A stretch of DNA of 11,272 nucleotides from Thermomicrobiales bacterium (GCA_004525275.1 SPCO01000024.1:1-11272), one strand, 5' to 3'. Positions 1-6,518 are shown, counted from the first letter of the stretch. The notes: generated by a model not told the origin, from the sequence alone. A program made the numbers and translations.

Positions 1-886
1 CGACGTGCTCGGCCACCACCTCGGCCACATCATGGAACGGCTTGAGCATCGCTTCGCCTTCGTCCAGGGGGCCAGCCCAGCAAGCGACGAAGGCGATCAT
101 CGTCTCACCGTGTCGGTCCTCGGGGATGAACGGCAGTGGTGGCGCGATCTGCCACGCCGGGAAGCCGCCGAAGGCCTCGGGCGCCGTCTCGATGAAGTCG
201 CGGAAGAAACGCAGGACCGCACCCGCATCCTTGGCGGCATAGAACATCGGTCCGCCGTAGATCTGGTCGACGGGGTGAAGCTGGAATTCAAGCGAAGTGG
301 CCACGCCGAAATTGCCGCCGCCTCCACGGATCGCCCAGAACAAGTCGGCATTCTCCGTCGCGCTGGCGACGACCTGGCGTCCGTCCGCGGTGACGAGATC
401 GGCCGAGATCAGGTTGTCCAGGGAGAGACCGAAGCCGCGAGCCAGGTAACCGATACCGCCGCCGAGCGTCAGCCCAGCCACACCCGTGGTCGAGATGATC
501 CCGCCCGTCGTGGCCAGACCGTGCTCACCGGTGGCCGCATTGAAGTCACCCCAGGTCGCACCGCCCTCAGCGCGTGCTCGGCGTGTGCCGGGATCCACGC
601 TGACCGCGCGCATCATGGAAAGGTCGGCCACCACTCCATCGTCGATCGTTCCGAAACCGGGAACGCTATGACCGCCACCGCGAACGGCAAGGCCCAGACC
701 GTTTTCCCGGGCATAGTCGACGGTTGCCACGACGTCGGAGGCGGTCAAGCAGCGCACGACCACGCTCGGTCGTCGATCGATCATCGCGTTGTAGACGCGC
801 CGCGCTTCTTCGTATCCAGCGTCGCCACGGGTGATGACGTCACCACTGACGCGCTCTTTCAGGTCGGCGATGGTCGGCTTGGTCAA
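1..886 (-). CDS. FAD-binding oxidoreductase, berberine-bridge/PCMH type (C-terminus beyond window)
   Basis: This is a flavoprotein oxidase or dehydrogenase of the FAD_binding_4 (PCMH) family; 295 N-terminal residues are visible. The segment RGGGHS (about 69-74) contains the histidine (H73) that carries 8-alpha-linked FAD in berberine-bridge-type enzymes. GVAGLTLGGGIGYL (135-148) and IRGGGGNFGV (186-195) are the typical FAD-domain glycine motifs. The segment that holds the second, cysteinyl flavin link in bicovalent members (about 129-136) has no cysteine, so at most single covalent attachment is expected. The start is TTG at 886-884, chosen because a strong GAGGAGG lies 6 nt upstream and no in-frame ATG fits. 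The C-terminal substrate and BBE part is off the window, so the substrate cannot be named. It lies downstream of the osmC-like gene on the same strand after 146 bp containing tandem repeats. The family assignment is firm; the physiological role is unknown. Confidence 0.9.
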   Translation of the reverse strand, partial: MTKPTIADLKERVSGDVITRGDAGYEEARRVYNAMIDRRPSVVVRCLTASDVVATVDYARENGLGLAVRGGGHSVPGFGTIDDGVVADLSMMRAVSVDPGTRRARAEGGATWGDFNAATGEHGLATTGGIISTTGVAGLTLGGGIGYLARGFGLSLDNLISADLVTADGRQVVASATENADLFWAIRGGGGNFGVATSLEFQLHPVDQIYGGPMFYAAKDAGAVLRFFRDFIETAPEAFGGFPAWQIAPPLPFIPEDRHGETMIAFVACWAGPLDEGEAMLKPFHDVAEVVAEHV

Positions 887-904
887 GTGGTGCCTCCTCG
901 GCAG

Positions 905-956
905 GCGGTCCGGGCTCGGCAACGGACGATGAGCGGTCCGAGCTCGGCAACGGACG
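905..956. repeat. Two tandem 24-bp repeats before the FAD oxidoreductase gene
   Basis: Copies at 905-928 and 933-956 differ at one position (G versus A at the ninth base) and are separated by 4 bp, giving a 28-bp period. Each copy has GTCCG...CGGAC inverted arms. The second copy also contains the perfect palindrome CCGAGCTCGG at 939-948. The nearest copy ends 19 bp before the TTG start, just upstream of the Shine-Dalgarno sequence. Tandem operators or two leader hairpins are both possible. Confidence 0.75.
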
Positions 957-1032
957 GCATTTCTGCCATTCTGGACCACATCGGCCGATGACGCGAATGG
1001 GCTCGATCTCAGCAGCGACCAACCGCCGCGAC

Positions 1033-1548
1033 TCAGTCAGTCGTGACCTCGATCGCGATGGGGATGGAACGTTCAAGCGCCTCGGAGACCGGGCAGTGAA
1101 CGACGGCCCACTTGGCGATCTCATCAAGGGTCACGGGATCGGCATCTGCGCCAACGACTCGGATCGCGATCCGAGTGCTCAGCGGACCTGCTGGCACGGC
1201 GGCATCGATGCCGAGGATTCCGCGGTCGTCTGACACGGAGTCGACCACGACCTCAAGCGCGTCGAGCGTGATTTCCAACGTCGCCGCTCGCATCGCGATA
1301 AGTGTGGCTACACAGCTGGCAACCGCGGCTCGCAACAACCACCCTGGCGAGGGAGCCGTGGCCGTGCCACCAACCGACGGGACCATGTCCGTGGTGACGC
1401 TCGCGTCGTCGGGGCCTGTGATCCGAACAACGAGACCTTCGACGAGTGATGCCATCGCCGCGCTGTCCGTGGACCGTGCATCGGCAGGATGCTGCGAGAG
1501 ATATTCGGTTGCTGCCTCGATCGCCTGCTTGATGTCGCTCGCGCTCAT
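1033..1548 (-). CDS. OsmC/Ohr-family peroxidase-like protein
   Basis: A 171-residue protein of the OsmC/Ohr superfamily, cytoplasmic enzymes that reduce organic hydroperoxides through a pair of cysteines. Both expected cysteines are visible: C79 in AAVASCVATL at the start of the long central helix, and C152 in the VVHCPVSEAL motif near the C-terminus, which is the family signature. About 30 residues precede the conserved core. The start is ATG at 1548-1546, supported by GGGAGGA 8 nt upstream; the frame stays open further upstream, but that extension is basic, low-complexity and not family-like. The gene is divergent from the ABM-fold gene at 1763 and upstream of the FAD oxidoreductase on the same strand. 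It could belong to an OsmC-like branch with another thiol substrate; sequence alone does not separate OsmC, Ohr and YhfA-type members. Confidence 0.88.
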   Translation of the reverse strand: MSASDIKQAIEAATEYLSQHPADARSTDSAAMASLVEGLVVRITGPDDASVTTDMVPSVGGTATAPSPGWLLRAAVASCVATLIAMRAATLEITLDALEVVVDSVSDDRGILGIDAAVPAGPLSTRIAIRVVGADADPVTLDEIAKWAVVHCPVSEALERSIPIAIEVTTD

Positions 1549-1762
1549 GAGATCCGTCCTCCCGGGTACTGCGATATCCATCATCCCGTCCTTCAGATGG
1601 TATCCGCGCGCCCGTCGCCCGGCTTCGCGCACGCCGGACACCTCGAACGTTGCAGGTAGGCGTGCTGACCCGTAGGGTGCTGCCCACCGGTTATCGCATA
1701 AGTGGTCCGAGACTGGACTTGCGCGGCGCGACCCGGAGAATCTGAACCGGAGGACGGATCCG
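1549..1762. promoter_or_regulatory. Divergent regulatory region between the osmC-like and ABM genes
   Basis: This 214-bp gap separates two divergent starts, so both promoters should lie here. No convincing -35/-10 pair was found. It contains an interrupted palindrome at 1686-1706 (listed separately) and an ACCC-GTA-GGGT palindrome at 1668-1678. A 12-bp inverted repeat at 1551-1562 and 1749-1760 places GGAGGACGGATC in the ribosome-binding region of both genes. Confidence 0.5.
1686..1706. promoter_or_regulatory. Operator-like 21-bp interrupted palindrome
   Basis: The pattern ACC-N2-TTAT-N3-ATAA-N2-GGT is symmetric and sits between two divergent genes, as expected for a dimeric repressor such as a MarR/OhrR- or TetR-type protein. 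No regulator gene is in the window, so the binding protein is unknown. Confidence 0.4.
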
Positions 1763-2071
1763 ATGATCGCAAGGACATGGCGCGGAAAAGTGGCGGCAGG
1801 CAACGGCGTCGGGTATCTGGAGATCATCGGCAGGACCGGCCTGCGGGTCTCGCGTGCGACGCCCGGGAACCTTGGCTTCTACGCTCTGCAACGGCCCGCC
1901 GGCGACCATGACGAGATCCTCACGATCTCGCTCTGGGATTCCCGCGATGTCATTCGAGCGTTCGCGGGTGAGGAGATCGCGACAGCCGTCTTCTACCCCG
2001 AAGACGATGCCTGGCTGACCGAGCGAGACCTGTACGCCGACCACTGGGAGGTCGTCAGCGAGGTCGGCTAG
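1763..2071 (+). CDS. ABM-domain (antibiotic biosynthesis monooxygenase-like) protein
   Basis: A 102-residue protein that looks like a single dimeric alpha-beta-barrel (ABM superfamily) domain. The N-terminal MIARTWRG strand, the middle segment ending in LTISLWDSRDVIRAFAGEE (strand, then a helix beginning with a Trp and an Ala-Phe pair) and the C-terminal ADHWEVV strand are the usual order for small ABM proteins. Members include heme-degrading and quinol monooxygenases, but many small ones have no proven activity, and no cofactor-binding residue can be assigned here. ATG at 1763 is preceded by GGAGGA 8 nt upstream. It is divergently transcribed from the osmC-like gene and shares its intergenic region, which suggests co-regulation, perhaps by oxidative or quinone stress (inference). 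Confidence 0.75.
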   Translation: MIARTWRGKVAAGNGVGYLEIIGRTGLRVSRATPGNLGFYALQRPAGDHDEILTISLWDSRDVIRAFAGEEIATAVFYPEDDAWLTERDLYADHWEVVSEVG

Positions 2072-2251
2072 CACCGGACCGCGGCCGTCGCGGCTGCAAC
2101 TGCCCGGACGGTGGCCGATTGCGTTGACAGCTGTCACCGAGTTGTGGCCTGCAGATCGTTGCTGCTCGGCCTCCAACGGTTACCATCCGGGTTCAGCCCC
2201 GGGTCCCCCCAGACCCAAGCCGCCAAGCCCTGCGACGGAGGATGACGCGCC
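2072..2251 (+). promoter_or_regulatory. Upstream region of the 5'-nucleotidase gene
   Basis: This 180-bp gap holds a consensus-like TTGACA at 2124-2129 with no good -10 at normal spacing. The hexamer overlaps the perfect 12-bp palindrome TGACAGCTGTCA at 2125-2136, an operator candidate. Closer to the gene, GGGTC (2201-2205) and GACCC (2212-2216) could form a short leader hairpin. Confidence 0.35.
2079..2093 (+). terminator. Possible weak hairpin after the ABM gene
   Basis: CCGCG and CGCGG form a 5-bp stem with a 5-nt loop starting 8 nt after the stop codon. There is no T-run, so this is only a weak candidate. Confidence 0.25.
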
Positions 2252-3991
2252 ATGACCCCGAGCGTTCGACGACTGACTACGGTCCTAGCCGCACTCGTGC
2301 TTCTCGCGGCGGCTGCCGTCCCGGCATCTGCCCGCGGGACACGTCACGACCCACCCGGCCAGCTGGTCGATCTCCAGCTGTTGGCATTCAACGACTATCA
2401 CGGACACCTGGAGCGGACGACTCCCGGCTCGGTCGATGGGACGAACCCCGCCGGCGGCGCCGAGTTCCTTTCCGCGAAGCTCTCCGACCTGCGCCAGGGC
2501 CACAAGAACAGCCTGACCGTTGCCGCGGGTGACCTGATCGGTGGCTCGCCGGCCTTCTCCGGGCTCTTCCACGACGAACCTTCGGTCGAGTCGCTCAACG
2601 CGATGCATCTCGACATCTCCAGCGTGGGCAACCACGAATTCGACGAGGGCGTCACCGAACTGCTGCGCATGCAGAACGGCGGGTGCCACCCGGTCGACGG
2701 CTGCTACTTCCCAGGCGATCCGTACGCGGGCGCCGACTTCCAGTGGCTGGCCGCTAACGTCCGCAACACCAGCACGCATCAAACCCCGTTGCCCTCGTAC
2801 GAGATCAAGAGGGTGAACAACATCAAGGTGGCCTTCATCGGCGTGACCCTTGAGGCCACGAATACGCTGGTTGCCGCAGCCGGCATCCAGGGCTACGAGT
2901 TCCTCGACGAGGCCGAGACCGCCAACCGCCTCGTGCCGAAGCTGAGGCGGCAGGGCGTGAAGGCGATCGTCGTCCTACTGCACGAGGGCGGATCGCAGAC
3001 ACCGCCCCCGGGCGAGGTCGATGCGTGCGTCGGCATCTCGGGCCCGATCGTCGCGATCAACAACGCGCTCAGCCCAGCGATCGACGCGATCATCACCGGA
3101 CACACCCACCTGCCGTACAACTGCACGCTCAAGGACCGGTTGGGTCGGGACCGGATCGTGACCAGCGCCTACTCGTACGGCCGCGTGGTCTCGGAGCTCA
3201 ACCTTGTCCTCGACAAGCGGACCAAGAACGTTCGCCGTGACCTCAGCACGGCGGAGAACCACGTCGTTGACCAGGCGTCATTGACTCCTGACCCGACTCA
3301 GACGGCGATCATCGCCAAGTGGCAGCCCCTGTTCGACGAGTCGGGCAACATCCCGCTCGGAACCGTCTCGGCCGATATCAATCGTGGTGGAGACCCGACG
3401 GGATCGGACCGCGGCGTGGAGTCGGCGGCAGGCAACCTCGTCGCGGACGCGCAAGCCTGGGCGACGTCGGCCAACGGTGCCGAACTCGCGTTCATGAACC
3501 CAGGCGGCGTGCGTTCTGACCTGACGTACGCGCAGTCGGGTTCCGAAGGCGACGGCGTGGTGACCTACGGCGAGGCATTCACGTTCCAGCCATTCGGCAA
3601 CACTCTGGTCACCTACTTGATGACCGGCGCGCAGATCATTTCGGTCCTCGAGGAGCAGTGCCAGCCCCTCGGGTCGAGCCGCCCGTTCCTGCACCTCGGC
3701 GTCTCTGACGGCGTGACCTACGATCTGGCCAAGACCATCGTGGCGGGTGACTGCACGTCGGTCACGATCAGCAACGTGATGTTGAATGGTGCGCCACTCG
3801 ATCCCGCCGCCAGCTACAACGTGACGGTCAACAACTTCCTCGCCGACGGCGGGGACAACTTCAACACCCTCGGTGCCGTCACGACCTCACGGCTGGATGG
3901 TGGCAACGACCTCGAGGCTCTGGCCAACTATCTGGCAGCGTTCAGCCCGGTCGCTCCGCCGAGTACCGATCGAGCGAACGAACTGCCGTAG
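2252..3991 (+). CDS. Secreted bifunctional metallophosphatase/5'-nucleotidase
   Basis: A 579-residue extracellular nucleotidase of the UshA/YfkN/NT5E family, which dephosphorylates nucleotides (and often sugar nucleotides) outside the membrane to salvage nucleoside and phosphate. Residues 1-27 form a signal peptide: RR, a hydrophobic core and an ASA cleavage site. The N-terminal metallophosphatase domain shows FNDYHG (D48, H50), AAGD (D94), GNHEFD (N127-H128), LLHEGG (H244) and GHTH (283-286), the full set of dimetal ligands. The C-terminal nucleotidase domain (from about 365) shows NPGGVRSD (416-423) and FQPFGN (445-450), plus NFLADGGDNF near 528-537. Length matches the family. Six cysteines lie in the mature part and could form disulfides. 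There is no sortase signal or C-terminal membrane anchor, so it is probably released or loosely held. ATG at 2252 has GGAGGA 9 nt upstream. It appears monocistronic. Confidence 0.95.
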   Translation: MTPSVRRLTTVLAALVLLAAAAVPASARGTRHDPPGQLVDLQLLAFNDYHGHLERTTPGSVDGTNPAGGAEFLSAKLSDLRQGHKNSLTVAAGDLIGGSPAFSGLFHDEPSVESLNAMHLDISSVGNHEFDEGVTELLRMQNGGCHPVDGCYFPGDPYAGADFQWLAANVRNTSTHQTPLPSYEIKRVNNIKVAFIGVTLEATNTLVAAAGIQGYEFLDEAETANRLVPKLRRQGVKAIVVLLHEGGSQTPPPGEVDACVGISGPIVAINNALSPAIDAIITGHTHLPYNCTLKDRLGRDRIVTSAYSYGRVVSELNLVLDKRTKNVRRDLSTAENHVVDQASLTPDPTQTAIIAKWQPLFDESGNIPLGTVSADINRGGDPTGSDRGVESAAGNLVADAQAWATSANGAELAFMNPGGVRSDLTYAQSGSEGDGVVTYGEAFTFQPFGNTLVTYLMTGAQIISVLEEQCQPLGSSRPFLHLGVSDGVTYDLAKTIVAGDCTSVTISNVMLNGAPLDPAASYNVTVNNFLADGGDNFNTLGAVTTSRLDGGNDLEALANYLAAFSPVAPPSTDRANELP

Positions 3992-3997
3992 CCCGAC

Positions 3998-4024
3998 CTC
4001 CGCCGGGATCAACCGCCAGCGGAG
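3998..4024 (+). terminator. Hairpin after the 5'-nucleotidase gene
   Basis: CTCCGC (3998-4003) pairs with GCGGAG (4019-4024), and an inner CGG/CCG pair (4004-4006, 4013-4015) extends the stem. It begins 6 nt after the stop codon. No T-run follows. The perfect palindrome GGACGGCCGTCC at 4026-4037 adjoins it and could add a second stem. Confidence 0.45.
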
Positions 4025-4094
4025 TGGACGGCCGTCCTACGCTAGGCGGCGCTCCCAACGAGTGATCGGGGCGTGAGGCGGCCAGAATCGGCGC

Positions 4095-4481
4095 ATGAAC
4101 GCACTATCCGGTCTCGATGGGACCCGCTGGACCGGAACGGCCGAGCTGCGGCTGGACCCGCAGCCGCTCCTCGCGGCGGTCGATGACGTGCTCACATTGC
4201 ACATCGGACCCGGGACGCTCGCCATTGGAGCGGCCCTCAGTGACGCGGACCTGCTACGCAAGCTTGCCGAGGAAGCCGGTCTCAGCCACGTGGATATCGA
4301 GCAGGTCGAACACCGCATCCGGGTCGCCGAGCCAGAAACCTTCGTCGCTATGCTGATGCAAGCCGGCGCGGCAGTTCTCCAGGCAATAGCCGAGCTTTCC
4401 CACGAGGAGCTCCAAACCGTGAGCAGGTTCTCGTGGCGCATCGTAGGGCGCGTCTCAACCCGTTCCGGCGACGTCTCCTGA
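4095..4481 (+). pseudogene. Probable remnant of a SAM-dependent methyltransferase (C-terminal part), small ORF
   Basis: This 128-codon ORF resembles, from about residue 22, the C-terminal cap of UbiE-like class I methyltransferases: P-LLAAVDDVL..HIGPG, then LSDADLLRKLAEEAGLSHVDIE, then an EPETFV segment and a helical ELSHEEL stretch. The Rossmann core that binds SAM (the GxGxG motif) is absent, and only about 100 bp separate this ORF from the previous gene, so there is no room for it. The first 20 residues (GTRWTGTAELRLDP) look unlike a methyltransferase and faintly like the start of lipocalin-like DUF1579 proteins, so this may be a deletion fusion. The ribosome-binding site is poor: no purine-rich motif lies at normal distance from ATG 4095. 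It could still be expressed as a small protein; the assignment rests on recalled family pattern only. Confidence 0.45.
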
Positions 4482-4667
4482 TCGATCGCGTGCTCGGCGG
4501 AGGCTGGACCGGGCCTGGTCATCTCGGCGAGGACCCTGCCGCGATGTTCACCGTCTCCCTCCCAATGCTGGACAGGCCCATTGCCGACATCCGGGCCAAA
4601 GCAGGACGGGCGCATACCCGGCAAAGCAGCCACACTGAACCGCACACGACAGCCGAATGGAGCCACA
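4482..4667. other. Intergenic region before the DUF1254 gene, nothing distinctive
   Basis: These 186 bp lie between the methyltransferase remnant and the DUF1254 gene. The frames crossing them give low-complexity basic translations with no family resemblance. The promoter of the DUF1254 gene probably lies here, but no clear -35/-10 pair was recognised. Confidence 0.4.
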
Positions 4668-6014
4668 ATGAAGATCGACACCACCCTTGCACCCGCCGAG
4701 ATCGCGACGATCGCGAAGGAGGCCTACATCTACGCGTTCCCCATGATGATGGGGTACCGGTTCGCCTACAACACGTACCTGGAGCCCGCGTCCCCCGCCT
4801 ATCGCGGTCCGTCCAACGCGGGACCGTACGGCGAGGCAGTGACGCTCGACCACCGCTTCCGCGACGTCATCACCCCCAACGCCGACACGCCGTATTCCTT
4901 CTCGCTGCTGGACCTCCGTGCCGGGCCGGTCGTGCTGTCGGTGCCCGCGGTGACCGATCGCTACTACGTGATGCAATTCGAGGATCTCTACGGCCAGAAC
5001 GACTTCTACGTGGGCAGCAGGAGCACCGGTTCCGGGGTTGGAACGTACTTCCTCGCCGGGCCGACTTGGCAGGGTGACGTGCCGGACGGCTTCAGCGGCT
5101 CGCACCAGTTCGAGACCGACCTGGTGTTCCTCATCGGCCGCTCGCAGCTGCTCGGTCCGGGCGACGCCCCTGTGCTTGCTGGGGTGATGCGCGAATACCG
5201 CATCGAGCCCTTCGCCACGTTTGCCGGCGGCGAGGCACCGGCGTTGCCGCCCTTCGCCTGGCCGCGCTGGAACGACGAGGCATCGCGCGACGAGCGCTTC
5301 CTGGGTTACCTGAACCGACTGCTGCCCCTGTGTCAGCCTCCGCACCCCGACGAGGCGGAGCTTCTCGCCCGGTTCGCCTGCATCGGCATCGGCCCCGGCC
5401 TCCCCGCCGACGTCGAGGCTTTGCCCGCCGACGTCCGCGACGCGCTCACCGAAGGCGTGGCGGCGGCCCGGGCCGAGCTTGCCACGGCGTCCGAGGGGCT
5501 GGGGCATGAGACCAATGGATGGAGGTCGATGAACGCCTTCGGAACCCGCCGGGCCTACGCGGGCAACTACCTGCGCCGCGCGGCCGAGTCCATGGTCGGC
5601 TGGGGCGGTAACGACCAGATCGAGGCGTCCTACCCCATCGCCCGCGTTGACGCCGACGGCACTCGGTTCGACGGCGGGGCGAAGTACCAGCTGCGGCTCG
5701 AGACGCTGCCACCGGTCAAGGCGTTCTGGTCGGTCACGATGTACGACACCAGCTACGACGGCACTGCCGGATACCTGGTCGACAACCCGATCGGCCGGTA
5801 CCTGGTCAACGCCAACACCGAGGGGCTCGTCCGTGACCCCGACGGCGGGCTGACGATCACCGTGCAGCGCCTCGCACCGACCGATCCAGTGGAGCGGGCC
5901 AACTGGCTCCCGACGCCCGATGGGCCGTTCTACCTCGCGCTGCGGATGTACTGGCCGGAGCAGGCTGCGCTCGACGGGACGTGGGTCGTGCCGCCGGTCG
6001 TGCGCCTGGGCTGA
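4668..6014 (+). CDS. DUF1254/DUF1214 domain protein
   Basis: A 448-residue protein with the DUF1254-DUF1214 architecture. The N-terminal part has AYIYAFPMMMGYR (19-31), a TPNADTPYSFSLLDLR segment (69-84) with the conserved Asn-Ala-Asp-Thr, and a VTDRYYVMQFEDLYGQND stretch. The C-terminal DUF1214 has FWSVTMYD (353-360), NPIGRY (373-378) and an ANWLPTPDGPFYLALRMYWP segment (411-430), the hallmark end of the family. Biochemical function is not established. No signal peptide or membrane segment is visible from ATG 4668, although many relatives are exported, so this one is probably cytoplasmic. The start was chosen for GGAG 5 nt upstream; the frame remains open to 4581, but that extension is polar and unconserved. 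It is probably transcribed alone, with a hairpin and a convergent tRNA gene downstream. Confidence 0.92.
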   Translation: MKIDTTLAPAEIATIAKEAYIYAFPMMMGYRFAYNTYLEPASPAYRGPSNAGPYGEAVTLDHRFRDVITPNADTPYSFSLLDLRAGPVVLSVPAVTDRYYVMQFEDLYGQNDFYVGSRSTGSGVGTYFLAGPTWQGDVPDGFSGSHQFETDLVFLIGRSQLLGPGDAPVLAGVMREYRIEPFATFAGGEAPALPPFAWPRWNDEASRDERFLGYLNRLLPLCQPPHPDEAELLARFACIGIGPGLPADVEALPADVRDALTEGVAAARAELATASEGLGHETNGWRSMNAFGTRRAYAGNYLRRAAESMVGWGGNDQIEASYPIARVDADGTRFDGGAKYQLRLETLPPVKAFWSVTMYDTSYDGTAGYLVDNPIGRYLVNANTEGLVRDPDGGLTITVQRLAPTDPVERANWLPTPDGPFYLALRMYWPEQAALDGTWVVPPVVRLG

Positions 6015-6030
6015 CGGGGCCGCACCAGGT

Positions 6031-6060
6031 GGCGCGCTCCAGGACCAGGAGCGAGGCGCC
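6031..6060. terminator. Hairpin between the DUF1254 gene and the convergent tRNA
   Basis: GCTCC (6036-6040) and GGAGC (6048-6052) form an inner stem. GGCGC (6031-6035) and GCGCC (6056-6060) extend it across a 3-nt bulge. Its place between convergent transcription units suits a bidirectional terminator, but neither strand has a T-run after the stem. Confidence 0.4.
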
Positions 6061-6091
6061 AAGGAGCGGGCGGGCCTTACGGAGTATCACT

Positions 6092-6167
6092 TGGCGCCCC
6101 CGGACGGACTCGAACCGCCGACGCAGGCCTTAGGACGGCCTCGCTCTGTCCACTGAGCTACGGGGGC
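6092..6167 (-). tRNA. tRNA-Arg (anticodon CCU)
   Basis: A complete 76-nt cloverleaf reads on the minus strand. The acceptor stem is GCCCCCG/CGGGGGC with discriminator G and an encoded CCA (6094-6092). U8-A9, then D-stem GCUC/GAGC with an 8-nt loop. The anticodon stem AGGCC/GGCCU encloses the loop GUCCUAA, so the anticodon is CCU (6134-6132), reading AGG arginine codons. The variable loop is 5 nt and the T-stem GGCGG/CCGUC holds loop UUCGAGU. It is a single isolated tRNA gene between protein-coding units. AGG should be rare in this GC-rich genome. Confidence 0.97.
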
Positions 6168-6176
6168 GCGATGCTC

Positions 6177-6182
6177 ATCGTA
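6177..6182 (-). promoter_or_regulatory. -10 element of the tRNA-Arg gene
   Basis: TACGAT on the minus strand lies 9 nt before the mature tRNA 5' end, a fitting -10 for a tRNA promoter. No consensus -35 is visible at 16-18 bp. Confidence 0.5.
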
Positions 6183-6186
6183 CCGC

Positions 6187-6203
6187 GGAAACCGGCCGTT
6201 TCC
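6187..6203. promoter_or_regulatory. 17-bp inverted repeat between divergent tRNA and glutaredoxin promoters
   Basis: GGAAAC (6187-6192) and GTTTCC (6198-6203) are perfect 6-bp arms around a 5-bp spacer. The repeat lies between the two outward-facing -10 elements, in the -35 region of both, so a bound protein could affect both promoters. Confidence 0.4.
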
Positions 6204-6214
6204 CGACCCTGGCC

Positions 6215-6220
6215 TACAAT
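6215..6220 (+). promoter_or_regulatory. -10 element of the glutaredoxin-ccdA-tlpA operon
   Basis: TACAAT (5 of 6 to TATAAT) ends 10 nt before the ATG at 6231. Transcription would then begin about 3-5 nt before, or at, the start codon, so the message would be leaderless or nearly so. This agrees with the lack of a Shine-Dalgarno sequence. Confidence 0.55.
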
Positions 6221-6230
6221 CGGGCGCGAG

Positions 6231-6509
6231 ATGCACGACGCTCCCCTCCCCGACCTCGTCCTGTACAGCCGACCGGGATGCGCTTTGTGCGACGAGGCGC
6301 GTGCCCTGCTTACGGCCCTCCTCGACGAGCGCGCCGCGACCGGGCGCCCTGTGCCGGCCTTCCACGAGCGGGACATCGAGACGGATCCCGCCTGGGAGCG
6401 CGCCTACTTCGCATCGATCCCGGTCGTCGAGCTTGGAGGCCGCCGACTCGATCTGGTCACAAGTGCGGCCAAGCTTCGACGCCTTCTCGCCGACGAATTG
6501 GGCGCCTGA
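6231..6509 (+). CDS. Glutaredoxin-like/DUF836-type thioredoxin-fold protein
   Basis: A 92-residue cytoplasmic thiol-disulfide oxidoreductase. The N-terminal beta strand runs into LYSRPGCALCDEA, with a CxxC pair (C17, C20) in the thioredoxin-fold position, followed by a long helix. SIPVVEL (62-68) gives the cis-proline (P64), and the C-terminal helix is present, so the fold is complete. ATG 6231 is chosen over the upstream ATG at 6171 because the -10 box TACAAT lies between them and residues before MHDAPL do not fit the family. It is followed after 9 bp by ccdA and then the TlpA-like gene, so it probably exchanges electrons in the same thiol pathway (inference). Grx versus DUF836 subfamily cannot be decided by eye. 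Confidence 0.85.
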   Translation: MHDAPLPDLVLYSRPGCALCDEARALLTALLDERAATGRPVPAFHERDIETDPAWERAYFASIPVVELGGRRLDLVTSAAKLRRLLADELGA

Positions 6510-6518
6510 GCGCGATCG

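Noticed and set aside
5..991. Long plus-strand ORF of 328 codons
   Set aside because: It is antisense to the clear FAD oxidoreductase, whose family motifs are unmistakable on the minus strand. Long antisense frames are usual in GC-rich DNA.
1549..1827. Upstream extension of the osmC-like reading frame
   Set aside because: It would overlap the ABM gene start and adds about 93 non-conserved residues; ATG 1548 has a good Shine-Dalgarno sequence and gives the normal OsmC length.
4037..4684. 215-codon minus-strand ORF over the methyltransferase remnant
   Set aside because: The translation is Ser/Arg/Ala-rich with no family resemblance; it is the shadow of the plus-strand frame and the gap beside it.
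4433..5077. Plus-strand ORF bridging the remnant and the DUF1254 gene
   Set aside because: It overlaps the DUF1254 gene in another frame, is rich in Arg and has no recognisable domain.
4548..6062. 504-codon minus-strand ORF opposite the DUF1254 gene
   Set aside because: Its translation is Arg/Gly/Val-rich with no domain pattern, while the plus strand shows both DUF1254 and DUF1214 motifs throughout.
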